In this document: positions 1 to 4,973 of the stretch, piece by piece | Position numbering within the stretch: the stretch's first letter is position 1 | How the letters are laid out: each line of letters opens with the position of its first letter | Assembly: GCA_031283825.1 (NCBI GenBank) | Contig: JAITAZ010000626.1 | Location: 1-5,142, forward strand | DNA: 5,142 nucleotides | Direction: 5' to 3' | From: Planctomycetaceae bacterium | GTDB lineage: Bacteria; Planctomycetota; Planctomycetia; Pirellulales; Thermoguttaceae | Translations under genes and position numbers: made by a program | The notes under the pieces: generated by a model | Told to the model about the DNA's origin: nothing | The model's database searches: none | Seen by the model: only the letters and a program-made list of their open reading frames with translations

Positions 1-180
1 CTCGAAAACGCAACTCTTCAAATTTTCGTTTTGATGAAAAGAATCCGCCGTTTGACAAAAACATTTGTCGTTTCATTCTTATAAAATCGCATTGAAAAAA
101 ATCATACGTTACATTAAACGTACTCTTGAATTTGATTCTATAAATAAAAAAAATATTGTCTATAGGGGGGAATTTTAAGA

Positions 181-202
181 ATAATTCGAAATACCGAATT
201 AT
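181..202. repeat. 8-bp perfect inverted repeat
   Basis: ATAATTCG at 181-188 and CGAATTAT at 195-202 are exact reverse complements separated by six bases. The right arm and the bases after it (GAATTATGAA) recur in reverse complement near 2367-2380, next to another TTGTAAC motif. This suggests an old dispersed repeat or an operator. The AT-rich stem is too weak and lacks the context of an intrinsic terminator. Confidence 0.35.
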
Positions 203-215
203 GAATTTAAAACCC

Positions 216-229
216 GTGAACGATTACAA
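216..229 (-). repeat. GTGAACnnTTACAA motif, copy 1
   Basis: This 14-base site matches the site at 2351-2364 at 12 of 14 positions, differing only at the central two bases. Read on the minus strand it is a variant (TTGTAAT) of the TTGTAAC motif found seven times in the intergenic DNA of this window. It could be a regulator-binding site or the remnant edge of a repeat. The sequence alone does not decide between them. Confidence 0.35.
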
Positions 230-288
230 CAAAAGAATATTTGTAACGATATTTTTTCTTAATTTTGCTTTCCTAATTTCTGCGTTAA

Positions 289-427
289 AATTTAACTCAT
301 GTTACGTAGTATTTGTCCGTCAGTAGGCGTTTATTGATCAGATAGGCGTTAATAGATCAGGTCGCCTACCTGAGTCGGCGGTCGCCTACCTGATCTGGGG
401 TAGCAAGTGCGTAACATGAGAATTTAA
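289..427. mobile_element. MITE-like element 1 with terminal inverted repeats and flanking direct repeat
   Basis: The element proper is 296-420 (125 bp). Its ends are perfect 11-bp inverted repeats: CTCATGTTACG at 296-306 and CGTAACATGAG at 410-420. The heptamer AATTTAA abuts it exactly on both sides (289-295 and 421-427), as a target-site duplication would. Inside are two copies of the core GGTCGCCTACC (360-370 and 380-390) and an imperfect complementary arm, GATCAGATAGGCG (337-349), which can pair with the right-hand GATCAGGTAGGCG complement. There is no room for a transposase, so it would be non-autonomous. Its right half matches element 2 perfectly in inverted orientation, and its left half matches element 3 at 46 of 53 positions. 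The direct repeat is AT-only in AT-rich DNA, so chance is possible but not the simplest reading. Confidence 0.65.
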
Positions 428-764
428 TAAAGAATTTAAAAAATGCTGCGACCGAATAGTTACAAAAAATTCTTTTTTTTGCGGTTGACCTATTTCTATA
501 AAATTATTAAACTTCGCTTATCAAATTAGTGTTGTTCTTTGGGCGTTGCTGAATTGTTGTTATCAGTTAAATTTAACAGATTTTCCTAACCGTTAATTTT
601 TAATAAATGTAACAAAAAATTTTTTAATTTTCCGATACAAAACAATACGTATAGATATATAGTAAAACTTCCGCGAATAACATTACACACGAAAAATTGC
701 CAAAGTTAATTTCACGGACATGATAAAATTCATTGATTGTATAAAATAACAAGGATATAAAATC
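421..764. other. Intergenic region upstream of fliN
   Basis: This is AT-rich DNA with no open frame of credible length. It contains a TTGTAAC motif on the minus strand at 459-465, a weak A/T inverted repeat (AAAGAATTT at 429-437 and AAATTCTTT at 467-475) and several A/T runs. TATA-rich stretches at 656-663 and 740-747 resemble sigma-70 -10 boxes, but neither has a good -35 partner. I found no sigma-54 GG/GC site and no FliA-type flagellar promoter. The 740-747 box would start transcription on top of the ribosome binding site, so the real fliN promoter is probably further upstream. Confidence 0.4.
751..755 (+). promoter_or_regulatory. Shine-Dalgarno site of fliN
   Basis: AAGGA lies nine bases before the ATG at 765. 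It supports this start over any internal methionine. The next in-frame Met codons lie far downstream, in the linker just before the C-terminal domain. Confidence 0.7.
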
Positions 765-1832
765 ATGAGCGATGATGGAGTATTAGACCAGAGCGATATT
801 GAACGCTTACTCAGCGGCGGAGGAAATACTGGAAATACCGCCAAAACCGGAAACGCCGAAAATACCGGAAATACAGGAGCTGCCAACAGCTCAACAACGA
901 ATTCTTCTGGCAACTCGTCGGCTGAAGGTACGATTAGTCAAAGCGACCTCGACGCATTATTCGGAAGCGGAAGTAATAACGCTAACAGCGGCGATAATCA
1001 AACTACATCCGGCGCAACAACCTCAGGAGATGGAACAATCAGTCAAAGCGAACTTGACGCATTATTCGGCGGAACGTCAAGCAGTCCGCAAAGCCCGACA
1101 ACGCCTCCCTCTAAACCTTCTGCAAGCGGTCCTCTCGATCAAAGCGATCTCGACGCATTATTTCAAAACTCTACAGGAATCGGCAATAAAGAAACTACTC
1201 CGCCGCCGGGTCCAATAGATCAAGCCGCCCTCGACGTCCTCTTTGGAAGCTCGTCAACTAAACCTACAATAAATCAGTCAGAACCTACATTCGTTCCCTC
1301 AACGCCGTATGATCCAACACAACCCTCTATCCCGCCGTCAGTTTCCGGTTATGGAAACGGCGGCGCGTCAAGCGGAATCGGAGGAGGCGGAGGAGGAAGT
1401 TTCGTATCGCCGCCAGATATGGGAGACGACGACGAAGAAGGTTTACCTCGCGGAGATTTAAATTATTTACTCGATAGAGCTGATAAATCTATTCAATCAA
1501 TCGTGTCAGAACGTTTGATTCCAGCAGAAGTAATGGAATTTCAATTTCCCGAATTCGGCGGCACCGTTCCAAGCGCAGAACACGCAACACTCGACCAAAT
1601 CAGCGAAGTCGAATTAAACGTAAAAATCGAACTCGGACGCACCGACATGTATCTCGAAGACGTGCTAAAATTACGAAAAGGATCAGTTGTTCCTTTAGAT
1701 AAAACAGCAGGCGATCCTGTTGATATTTATGTAAACGGACGATTACTAGCTCGAGGAGAAGTATTGGTAATGAATGAAAATTTCTGCGTAAGAGTAGCAG
1801 AACTACTCGCCGGTGCTATTCCAATGGAATAA
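765..1832 (+). CDS. fliN: Flagellar motor switch protein FliN, with multi-motif N-terminal extension
   Basis: FliN is a C-ring protein of the flagellar basal body, where it works with FliM and FliG in switching rotation and docks the export apparatus. The C-terminal SpoA/FliN domain spans about residues 276-350. It has the family signature: ELGRT at 289-293, LKLRKGSVVPLDK at 301-313, a GDPVDIYVNGRLLARGEV stretch at 316-333 and a terminal RV.E segment at 343-346. The protein has 355 residues, against roughly 100-140 for a minimal FliN. The extra length is a low-complexity N-terminus (Asn/Thr/Gly/Ser, then Pro-rich, then a poly-Gly run at 205-211, then an acidic DDDEE at 221-225) studded with five DQSDLDALF-like motifs. 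These resemble the CheY-P-binding motif of FliM and FliY. A predicted helix (GDLNYLLDRADKSIQSI, 230-246) precedes the domain. The gene stands alone, with no flagellar neighbour in the window, and is flanked by inverted copies of a repeat element. The FliN call is firm; the CheY-docking role of the motifs is inferred. Confidence 0.93.
   Translation: MSDDGVLDQSDIERLLSGGGNTGNTAKTGNAENTGNTGAANSSTTNSSGNSSAEGTISQSDLDALFGSGSNNANSGDNQTTSGATTSGDGTISQSELDALFGGTSSSPQSPTTPPSKPSASGPLDQSDLDALFQNSTGIGNKETTPPPGPIDQAALDVLFGSSSTKPTINQSEPTFVPSTPYDPTQPSIPPSVSGYGNGGASSGIGGGGGGSFVSPPDMGDDDEEGLPRGDLNYLLDRADKSIQSIVSERLIPAEVMEFQFPEFGGTVPSAEHATLDQISEVELNVKIELGRTDMYLEDVLKLRKGSVVPLDKTAGDPVDIYVNGRLLARGEVLVMNENFCVRVAELLAGAIPME
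780..1247 (+). repeat. Five in-gene repeats encoding CheY-docking-like motifs
   Basis: Five copies of a 12-residue motif lie at FliN residues 6-17, 56-67, 91-102, 123-134 and 150-161 (DNA 780-815, 930-965, 1035-1070, 1131-1166 and 1212-1247). The consensus is [TP][IL][SD]QS[DE]LDALFG. The first copy differs most (LDQSDIERLL), and the fifth has DQAALDVLFG. A degenerate start of a sixth copy (TINQSE) may lie at residues 168-173. The linkers between copies are 26-38 residues of low-complexity sequence for the first three and 15 for the last. Copies 2 and 3 are also close at DNA level, pointing to duplication within the gene. Confidence 0.85.
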
Positions 1833-1843
1833 TCACGAAAAAC

Positions 1844-1850
1844 TTGTAAC
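1844..1850 (+). repeat. TTGTAAC intergenic motif
   Basis: This is one of seven exact TTGTAAC heptamers in the window; the others are at 241-247, 459-465 (minus), 2114-2120 (minus), 2358-2364 (minus), 3625-3631 and 5045-5051. All seven lie between genes. Here it begins 12 bases after the fliN stop, and its extension TTGTAACTGTT is repeated in reverse complement at 2354-2364. Confidence 0.4.
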
Positions 1851-1933
1851 TGTTAAGTCTGTAGGGAATCTCTAATAATTCATGTTACGCACTTGCTACC
1901 CCAGATCAGGTAGGCGACCGCCGACTCAGGTAG

Positions 1934-1973
1934 GCGACCTTTCGCCGAAAGGTCGCGTCGGCATTAGCCGACG
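1934..1973. repeat. Paired hairpins, left arm of element 2
   Basis: The first hairpin, 1934-1956, is a perfect 23-base palindrome around a central C, with outer stem GCGACC/GGTCGC. The second, 1956-1973, is a 7-bp stem CGTCGGC/GCCGACG with loop ATTA. The two stems share the base at 1956, so they would stack directly if formed in RNA or as cruciforms. No U-tract follows, so they are not typical intrinsic terminators, although they lie downstream of fliN and could stabilise or end its transcript. Confidence 0.65.
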
Positions 1974-2015
1974 GTAAATCTGAATTGATTTTAATTATTG
2001 TCGAATCCTTCTTAT

Positions 2016-2054
2016 CGTTGCCTTCGGCAACGCAACCTTTCGGCGAAAGGTTGC
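2016..2054. repeat. Paired hairpins, right arm of element 2
   Basis: This mirrors the left arm. At 2016-2032 is CGTTGCC/GGCAACG closing a TTC loop. At 2032-2054 is a 23-base palindrome with outer stem GCAACC/GGTTGC around a central G. The two palindromes again share a base (2032). Compared with the left arm, the large hairpin has exchanged one G:C pair for A:T in both strands of the stem, so pairing is preserved. Confidence 0.65.
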
Positions 2055-2135
2055 CTACCTACGGTTGCCTACCTGATCGGTGATCAACCTGATCGATAAA
2101 CGCCTACGGACTAGTTACAATATTTAAAAACAAAG

Positions 2136-2332
2136 ATAATTTTTTGAGGGGACTTAGGGGACAAAGGGGACGTTGGGGACACTGGGGACGTTTTTGTTTG
2201 AAATCTGGGGTTGATGACTCAGGAGATAATACTGAAAAAAATCTCTCTTTTAAAAAAGCTATTGTCTTCTGTTGAGTCATTAATCATGGTTTTTAAATTA
2301 GTGTGTCCCCTTTGTCCCCCCCAAAAAATAAT
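2136..2332. repeat. GGGGAC-type palindromic unit
   Basis: This is an imperfect long inverted repeat. The left arm, about 2136-2171, has ATAATTTTTTGAGGGGAC and then further GGGGAC units. The right arm, 2305-2332, reads on the other strand ATTATTTTTTG, a G run, then ACAAAGGGGAC. The arms agree except for two substitutions, one extra G and one 9-bp repeat unit missing from the right arm. Nested inside are ATGACTCA at 2214-2221 with TGAGTCAT at 2273-2280, and GAGAT/ATCTC at 2223-2227 and 2241-2245. No open frame lies within. The overall form is that of a small non-autonomous element or a REP-like structure. Confidence 0.55.
2148..2189 (+). repeat. Five tandem 9-bp GGGGACnnn units
   Basis: GGGGAC starts at 2148, 2157, 2166, 2175 and 2184 with an exact 9-base period; the spacers are TTA, AAA, GTT and ACT. 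The hexamer is invariant while the triplets vary, so this is not a simple microsatellite. The complement GTCCCC occurs twice with the same 9-base period at 2305 and 2314. Confidence 0.85.
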
Positions 2333-2344
2333 ATGGTTTTTAAA
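2286..2344 (+). repeat. 12-bp direct repeat ATGGTTTTTAAA
   Basis: ATGGTTTTTAAA occurs at 2286-2297 and again at 2333-2344, bracketing the C-rich right arm of the GGGGAC unit. It may be a duplication made by an insertion or a slippage product. The sequence is low in complexity, so it is only a weak hint. Confidence 0.4.
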
Positions 2345-2347
2345 AAT

Positions 2348-2364
2348 ACTGTGAACAGTTACAA
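2348..2364 (-). repeat. GTGAACnnTTACAA motif, copy 2
   Basis: The 14-base site at 2351-2364 pairs with the copy at 216-229 (12 of 14). It is overlapped by a short inverted repeat ACTGT/ACAGT at 2348-2359. On the minus strand it reads TTGTAACTGTTCACAG. It lies 49 bases past the stop of the glycosyltransferase gene and could be part of a dispersed repeat. No terminator-like U-tract hairpin is evident for that gene. Confidence 0.35.
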
Positions 2365-2412
2365 TTTCATAATTCCGAATTTTTAGAGATACTCGCGTGT
2401 TTAAAATAGTTT

Positions 2413-3594
2413 TTAGAAATTCCCTTTTATAGAGTCGTAGATTTTCAGTAATTTATCTACAGCGAGATTTACGTTGAATCTTTTTTTTGCGTCGGGAATA
2501 TAATTTTTTGCAAAATCACGTTCCGGCTTTTCAATAAATTTGATAATTCCATCAGCTAACGATTCTGCGTTTTTATTTTCAAAAATAATCGACGGCGTAT
2601 CTTTTAAGACCTCGCGTAATCCAATGCAATCACTGCCAATAACCGGAGTTCCTAAAACCAACGATTCCATCGGTAATATCGGACAAGCCTCCCATCGCGA
2701 CGGCATAATCATCGCGTCAATCTGTAGCAAGAGAGACGTAATGTCCGGCATCGAATCTACAAAATACACGAGTTCTCCAATCTGCGGATTCTGCTTTGTC
2801 ATATTTATCGTTTCATCTAAGTAGCCGTTTTTATCAATTGTCGCAACAAGTCGAAAACGATCTTTATAACCTTTGCTAATAAGAATCGATAACGCTTCTA
2901 TCAAAATATCAAATCCTTTTTGCGGCATGAATCTACCGAAAAAACCGCCTAAAATAACATCCGACCCAATATTAAACCGATTCCGTAAACGGTATTGATC
3001 AACTTGATCGCCGGATTCCGACTCGAAAATTTTGCGCGAATTATCTAGCCGTTCAATATCGATACCGTTTACAATTGTTTCGATTTTTGCCGCGCCTTTT
3101 TTCCACGTTGGAAAATTTTGTAGATGATTCTGCTCGCAATCATACGACACCGGAATAATAACCGAAACGCTTCCCGCCGACCGTGAAATAATAAACTTTT
3201 TCAATTTCTTCCATCGTCCCGGAATATCGTTTTGCGGAATAATTACATCGTGCAAAGTAATAACATGCGGAATCCGTCGAAAGAAATTCGCAATTGCAGT
3301 TTCTGTTCCGGCTTTTAATCCTTGCGAATGAATTAGAACAAAAGACGAATCTCTCAACGTCCGACGTATTGTCCTAATGACTCCAATACTGCCGGCATTT
3401 TTCGTTACGTTAATAAATTCTGTGTCGTCCCACTCGGCGACGTCGCGTTTAAAAGAGTCAAACGTTTCGCCGGATTCAGAGAGAAATGTAAAGCGATAAC
3501 CGGCGTCATAAATACGCCGAAAATTATAAAGCATGTAAGTCCTAATCCCGCCAAGTGGATGAGAAACCGGAACTAATACGCGATTATTTGTCAT
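2413..3594 (-). CDS. Glycosyltransferase, GT-B fold, family 4-like
   Basis: This probably transfers a sugar from a nucleotide-activated donor to a glycan or lipid acceptor in the cytoplasm, as in polysaccharide or glycolipid synthesis. The protein has 393 residues. The N-terminal half shows the GT4-type glycine loop (HPLGGIRTY, 12-20) and HS and LHD elements (89-90, 114-116). The C-terminal Glycos_transf_1 domain has GRFMPQKGFD at 220-229, with the Arg and Lys that bind the donor phosphate. It also has PSRWEACPILPMESL at 298-312, which contains the EX7E motif (E302 and E310), then GTPVIGSD at 315-322. There are no signal or membrane segments. The start at ATG 3594-3592 fits the VLVPVSHPLGG opening, but I see no Shine-Dalgarno sequence before it. 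It follows the lipoprotein gene by 50 bp on the same strand and is convergent with fliN. Donor and acceptor cannot be told from sequence. Confidence 0.88.
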   Translation of the reverse strand: MTNNRVLVPVSHPLGGIRTYMLYNFRRIYDAGYRFTFLSESGETFDSFKRDVAEWDDTEFINVTKNAGSIGVIRTIRRTLRDSSFVLIHSQGLKAGTETAIANFFRRIPHVITLHDVIIPQNDIPGRWKKLKKFIISRSAGSVSVIIPVSYDCEQNHLQNFPTWKKGAAKIETIVNGIDIERLDNSRKIFESESGDQVDQYRLRNRFNIGSDVILGGFFGRFMPQKGFDILIEALSILISKGYKDRFRLVATIDKNGYLDETINMTKQNPQIGELVYFVDSMPDITSLLLQIDAMIMPSRWEACPILPMESLVLGTPVIGSDCIGLREVLKDTPSIIFENKNAESLADGIIKFIEKPERDFAKNYIPDAKKRFNVNLAVDKLLKIYDSIKGNF

Positions 3595-3644
3595 TTTAAG
3601 GACAGAAATGAAATATTACATTATTTGTAACGATTCAGGATTAT

Positions 3645-4325
3645 TTAGAACATATCTAACGAGTCGGCTTGCATTCGTCGGGCTTTGTGTTGGTCGTGCG
3701 GGTTGAATTTGTATGAGATTTGTTCTGAAACGGTTTTTATGAATTTTGGTCTGAAAGCGGCTTCCGTTCCTGCGCCGCCTCCTTGAATAGGCACGTCCGG
3801 CGGATCGACAACAGTTAAATTTTGCGAATATAAAACCTCGCCGGACTTGCAATCCTTCACGAAAATTTTCATCATACAACGCCCCTGAATTTGAAAATGA
3901 GACTTTTTATCGCGCGTTTGAAAATCAAGAATTTCAATGCCGATTACAATATCCGCGTTTATTGACGGGTCTTTGCCGACTTGTAAAATATCGTCGATTT
4001 CATTATTGCAATTATCCATCCATGCGTCAACTTTAATTGGGTCAACAACTCTAATTTGTTTGTTTGCGCTATTATTCTCAATCAAGTTGCTTACCTGTTT
4101 TGAAATTAGCCGCGGCGCGTTTTGCACCTCGTATTGACTAACCGCAACCGAATAACAAACAACCGCAACTCGCGTCCCGCTTTTCGCTTTAGTAAGAATT
4201 TCACATTCCGGCGGAATGTCTGTGCCTTTGATCAAAACAATTGCAGTCAAAAGCACGCTCTGACATCCGGCAAAACCAACAAATAACATCAACACAATAA
4301 ACAATCGCAAAAATTTACAATTCAC
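3645..4325 (-). CDS. Planctomycete-type conserved hypothetical lipoprotein
   Basis: The protein has 226 residues and no known function. The N-terminus is a lipoprotein signal: basic residues K4 and R7, a hydrophobic core to V16, then the lipobox FAGC (18-21) with C21 as the expected lipidated cysteine. The mature part has alternating strands and helices: TRVAVVCYSV (51-60), a helix around ISKQVSNLIE (74-83), ADIVIGIEI (124-132) and MKIFVKDCKSGEVLYSQNL (152-170). This recalls envelope-associated proteins that bind or assemble at the outer membrane. From memory it resembles conserved lipoproteins of Pirellula-like genomes with the same 'LIKGTD', 'GKD..ADIVIGI' and 'VKVYDCKDG' type segments; this needs a search. 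The start is GTG at 4325-4323, supported by GGAG seven bases upstream and by the signal peptide. The gene lies 118 bp after ruvX and 50 bp before the glycosyltransferase. Confidence 0.8.
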   Translation of the reverse strand: MNCKFLRLFIVLMLFVGFAGCQSVLLTAIVLIKGTDIPPECEILTKAKSGTRVAVVCYSVAVSQYEVQNAPRLISKQVSNLIENNSANKQIRVVDPIKVDAWMDNCNNEIDDILQVGKDPSINADIVIGIEILDFQTRDKKSHFQIQGRCMMKIFVKDCKSGEVLYSQNLTVVDPPDVPIQGGGAGTEAAFRPKFIKTVSEQISYKFNPHDQHKARRMQADSLDMF

Positions 4326-4332
4326 GCTAAAA

Positions 4333-4336
4333 CTCC
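4333..4336 (-). promoter_or_regulatory. Shine-Dalgarno site deciding a GTG start
   Basis: On the minus strand GGAG lies seven bases before the GTG at 4325-4323. The only nearby in-frame ATG (residue 13) would cut the signal peptide in half, so the GTG is preferred. Confidence 0.65.
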
Positions 4337-4363
4337 GTTTGCAAAAAATATGATCTAAAATCT

Positions 4364-4391
4364 GTTAAACTTTCGTACACGTTGCGGACAA
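4364..4391 (-). promoter_or_regulatory. Possible weak sigma-70-type promoter for the lipoprotein gene
   Basis: On the minus strand TTGTCC (4391-4386) and TTTAAC (4369-4364) lie 16 bases apart, each matching four of six consensus positions, within the 118-bp gap after ruvX. The gap is long enough to hold a promoter, but the match is weak and AT-rich DNA gives such hits by chance. Confidence 0.2.
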
Positions 4392-4443
4392 ATTCTTTCC
4401 GCAGTTTACAGAATCGGTAAATTTTGCCAAAAAATTTAATAAA

Positions 4444-4887
4444 TTAGCCGTCAATATTGTAATAATCAGAAATTCCTACGCACCCCGATTCAAGATAGGC
4501 AGACAAGAGAATTTGAGCGGCTATCATATCGCGTTTTTCTTTTCGTTTTTTGCCGGTTAATTTTGCTTGACGTAAGATTTGTTCGGCTTCAACAGAGGAA
4601 TATCTTTCGTCGAAATAATCGATTTTCAAGCCGGTCAACTCTCCGATCCATTTTCCAAATTGTAAAACTTCATCCGCCTTTTCGCTGACATCTCCGCTAA
4701 GATGCAAAGGCAACCCAACAACAATTTGTTCAATTTGCTCTTCGTTGACAAATCGTTTAAAGAATTTAGCGTCTTGAGTTGTAGATTGTCGAATATAAGT
4801 CTGCGAAGGAAAAGCAATTTTCCCGCTAACATCGCTAACGGCAATCCCAACGCGAACCGTGCCATAATCAATACCAGCAATTTTCAT
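4444..4887 (-). CDS. ruvX: RuvX/YqgF, pre-16S rRNA nuclease family (putative Holliday junction resolvase)
   Basis: This is a RuvC-like RNase H-fold nuclease. The family is linked to 5'-end maturation of 16S rRNA and, by homology, annotated as a Holliday junction resolvase; it is a cytoplasmic housekeeping enzyme. The protein has 147 residues, normal for the family. The signature blocks are in order: GIDYGTVRVGIAVSD (5-19) with catalytic D7; IVVGLPLHLSG (55-65), where most relatives have LPL-N-x-x-G; DERYSSVEAE (93-102) with E94; and RDMIAAQILLSAYLE (119-133) with D120. All three expected acidic residues are present, so it should be active. The start MKIAGIDYG is the canonical one. No Shine-Dalgarno sequence precedes it; a TATAAT lies five bases upstream, which would fit a leaderless transcript. 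It is the first gene of the minus-strand cluster, and the partial repeat element 3 begins 31 bases upstream. Confidence 0.92.
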   Translation of the reverse strand: MKIAGIDYGTVRVGIAVSDVSGKIAFPSQTYIRQSTTQDAKFFKRFVNEEQIEQIVVGLPLHLSGDVSEKADEVLQFGKWIGELTGLKIDYFDERYSSVEAEQILRQAKLTGKKRKEKRDMIAAQILLSAYLESGCVGISDYYNIDG

Positions 4888-4892
4888 ACTAT

Positions 4893-4898
4893 ATTATA
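4893..4898 (-). promoter_or_regulatory. TATAAT -10-like box just before ruvX
   Basis: A perfect TATAAT on the minus strand ends five bases before the ruvX ATG. Transcription would begin at or next to the start codon, giving a leaderless mRNA, in keeping with the absent Shine-Dalgarno site. No clear -35 hexamer is found; the expected position falls at the edge of repeat element 3. A chance match in AT-rich DNA remains possible. Confidence 0.35.
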
Positions 4899-4917
4899 TA
4901 GAGCGAATTTTTGATAA

Positions 4918-4973
4918 TTCATGTTACGCAGTAGTTGTCCATCAGTAGGCGGTAATTGATCAGGTAGGCGACC
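4918..4973. mobile_element. Truncated MITE-like element 3
   Basis: Bases 4918-4970 match the left half of element 1 (296-348) at 46 of 53 positions in the same orientation, including the CATGTTACG end and the GTCC.TCAGTAGGCG block. It ends in a consensus core, GATCAGGTAGGCGACC (4958-4973). After that the similarity stops, and no CGTAACATG right end occurs before the window ends, so this is a fragment or a rearranged copy. Elements 2 and 3 also share ATAATT immediately outside the CATG end, where element 1 differs. Confidence 0.55.

Larger units (their letters stand above)
1..295. other. Left intergenic region, no convincing gene
   Basis: This stretch is AT-rich and I see no recognisable product in it. 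At the left edge three readings stay open but none is persuasive: plus frame 1 to a TAA at 82-84, plus frame 3 to a TGA at about 93-95, and a minus-strand frame that could start at ATG 76-74 or 64-62 and run off the edge. Each is under 35 codons, none resembles a family I know, and the minus-strand starts lack a Shine-Dalgarno sequence. A short inverted repeat with 6-bp arms (GACAAA/TTTGTC) lies at 54-69. A perfect 8-bp inverted repeat lies at 181-202 (ATAATTCG/CGAATTAT, 6-nt loop). Two TTGTAAC-type motifs follow at 216-229 and 241-247. Confidence 0.4.
1879..2120. mobile_element. MITE-like element 2, long palindromic form
   Basis: This copy lies in inverted orientation relative to element 1. 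Bases 1880-1940 are the perfect reverse complement of 359-419 (61 of 61). Near the far end, 2089-2107 matches the complement of 323-341 at 18 of 19 positions. The interior is larger than in element 1 and is made of four hairpins around an AT-rich centre (about 1974-2015). The right end has decayed to GTTACAA (2114-2120) instead of CGTAACATG, and I find no flanking direct repeat, so the exact boundaries are uncertain. Four core units are present: GGTAGGCGACC at 1909 and 1929, and the complement of GGTAGGCAACC at 2049 and 2063. It sits 46 bases after fliN. No protein is encoded. Confidence 0.6.

Noticed and set aside
1..84. Possible truncated gene at the left edge
   Set aside because: Three competing short frames are open on the two strands, none with recognisable motifs or a ribosome binding site, so no choice can be supported.
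52..87. TTGACA followed by TATAAAAT as a promoter
   Set aside because: The spacer is about 22 bases, too long for a sigma-70 promoter.
297..420. CRISPR array, because of repeated GTCGCCTACC-type units
   Set aside because: Repeats are only about 11 bp, in mixed orientations, with irregular short spacing and no cas genes; the terminal inverted repeats fit a mobile element better.
429..480. AAAGAATTT/AAATTCTTT with a following T run as an intrinsic terminator
   Set aside because: The stem is almost all A:T with a 29-base loop, and no gene ends just before it.
683..913. Minus-strand frame of 76 codons overlapping the fliN start
   Set aside because: The product is a Phe/Pro/Val repeat that is simply the antisense of the Asn/Gly/Thr-rich fliN repeats.
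799..1218. Open frame of 139 codons in the +1 register over fliN
   Set aside because: It lies wholly inside fliN, has no ribosome binding site, and its Leu/Lys/Gln-rich product only echoes the repetitive fliN codons in another frame.
2049..2107. tRNA-like fold in the GC-rich part of element 2
   Set aside because: There is no acceptor stem pairing, no T-loop consensus and no anticodon arm of the right size.
2540..2824. Plus-strand frame inside the glycosyltransferase gene
   Set aside because: It is antisense to the conserved Glycos_transf_1 domain, has no similarity I recognise and no start signals.
3616..3879. Minus-strand frame overlapping the end of the lipoprotein gene
   Set aside because: It is in another register of the same DNA, Arg-rich and without a start signal; the lipoprotein frame has a signal peptide and RBS.
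4635..4914. Frames of 70-81 codons on both strands over ruvX
   Set aside because: Both are shadows of ruvX, whose frame holds all catalytic motifs.
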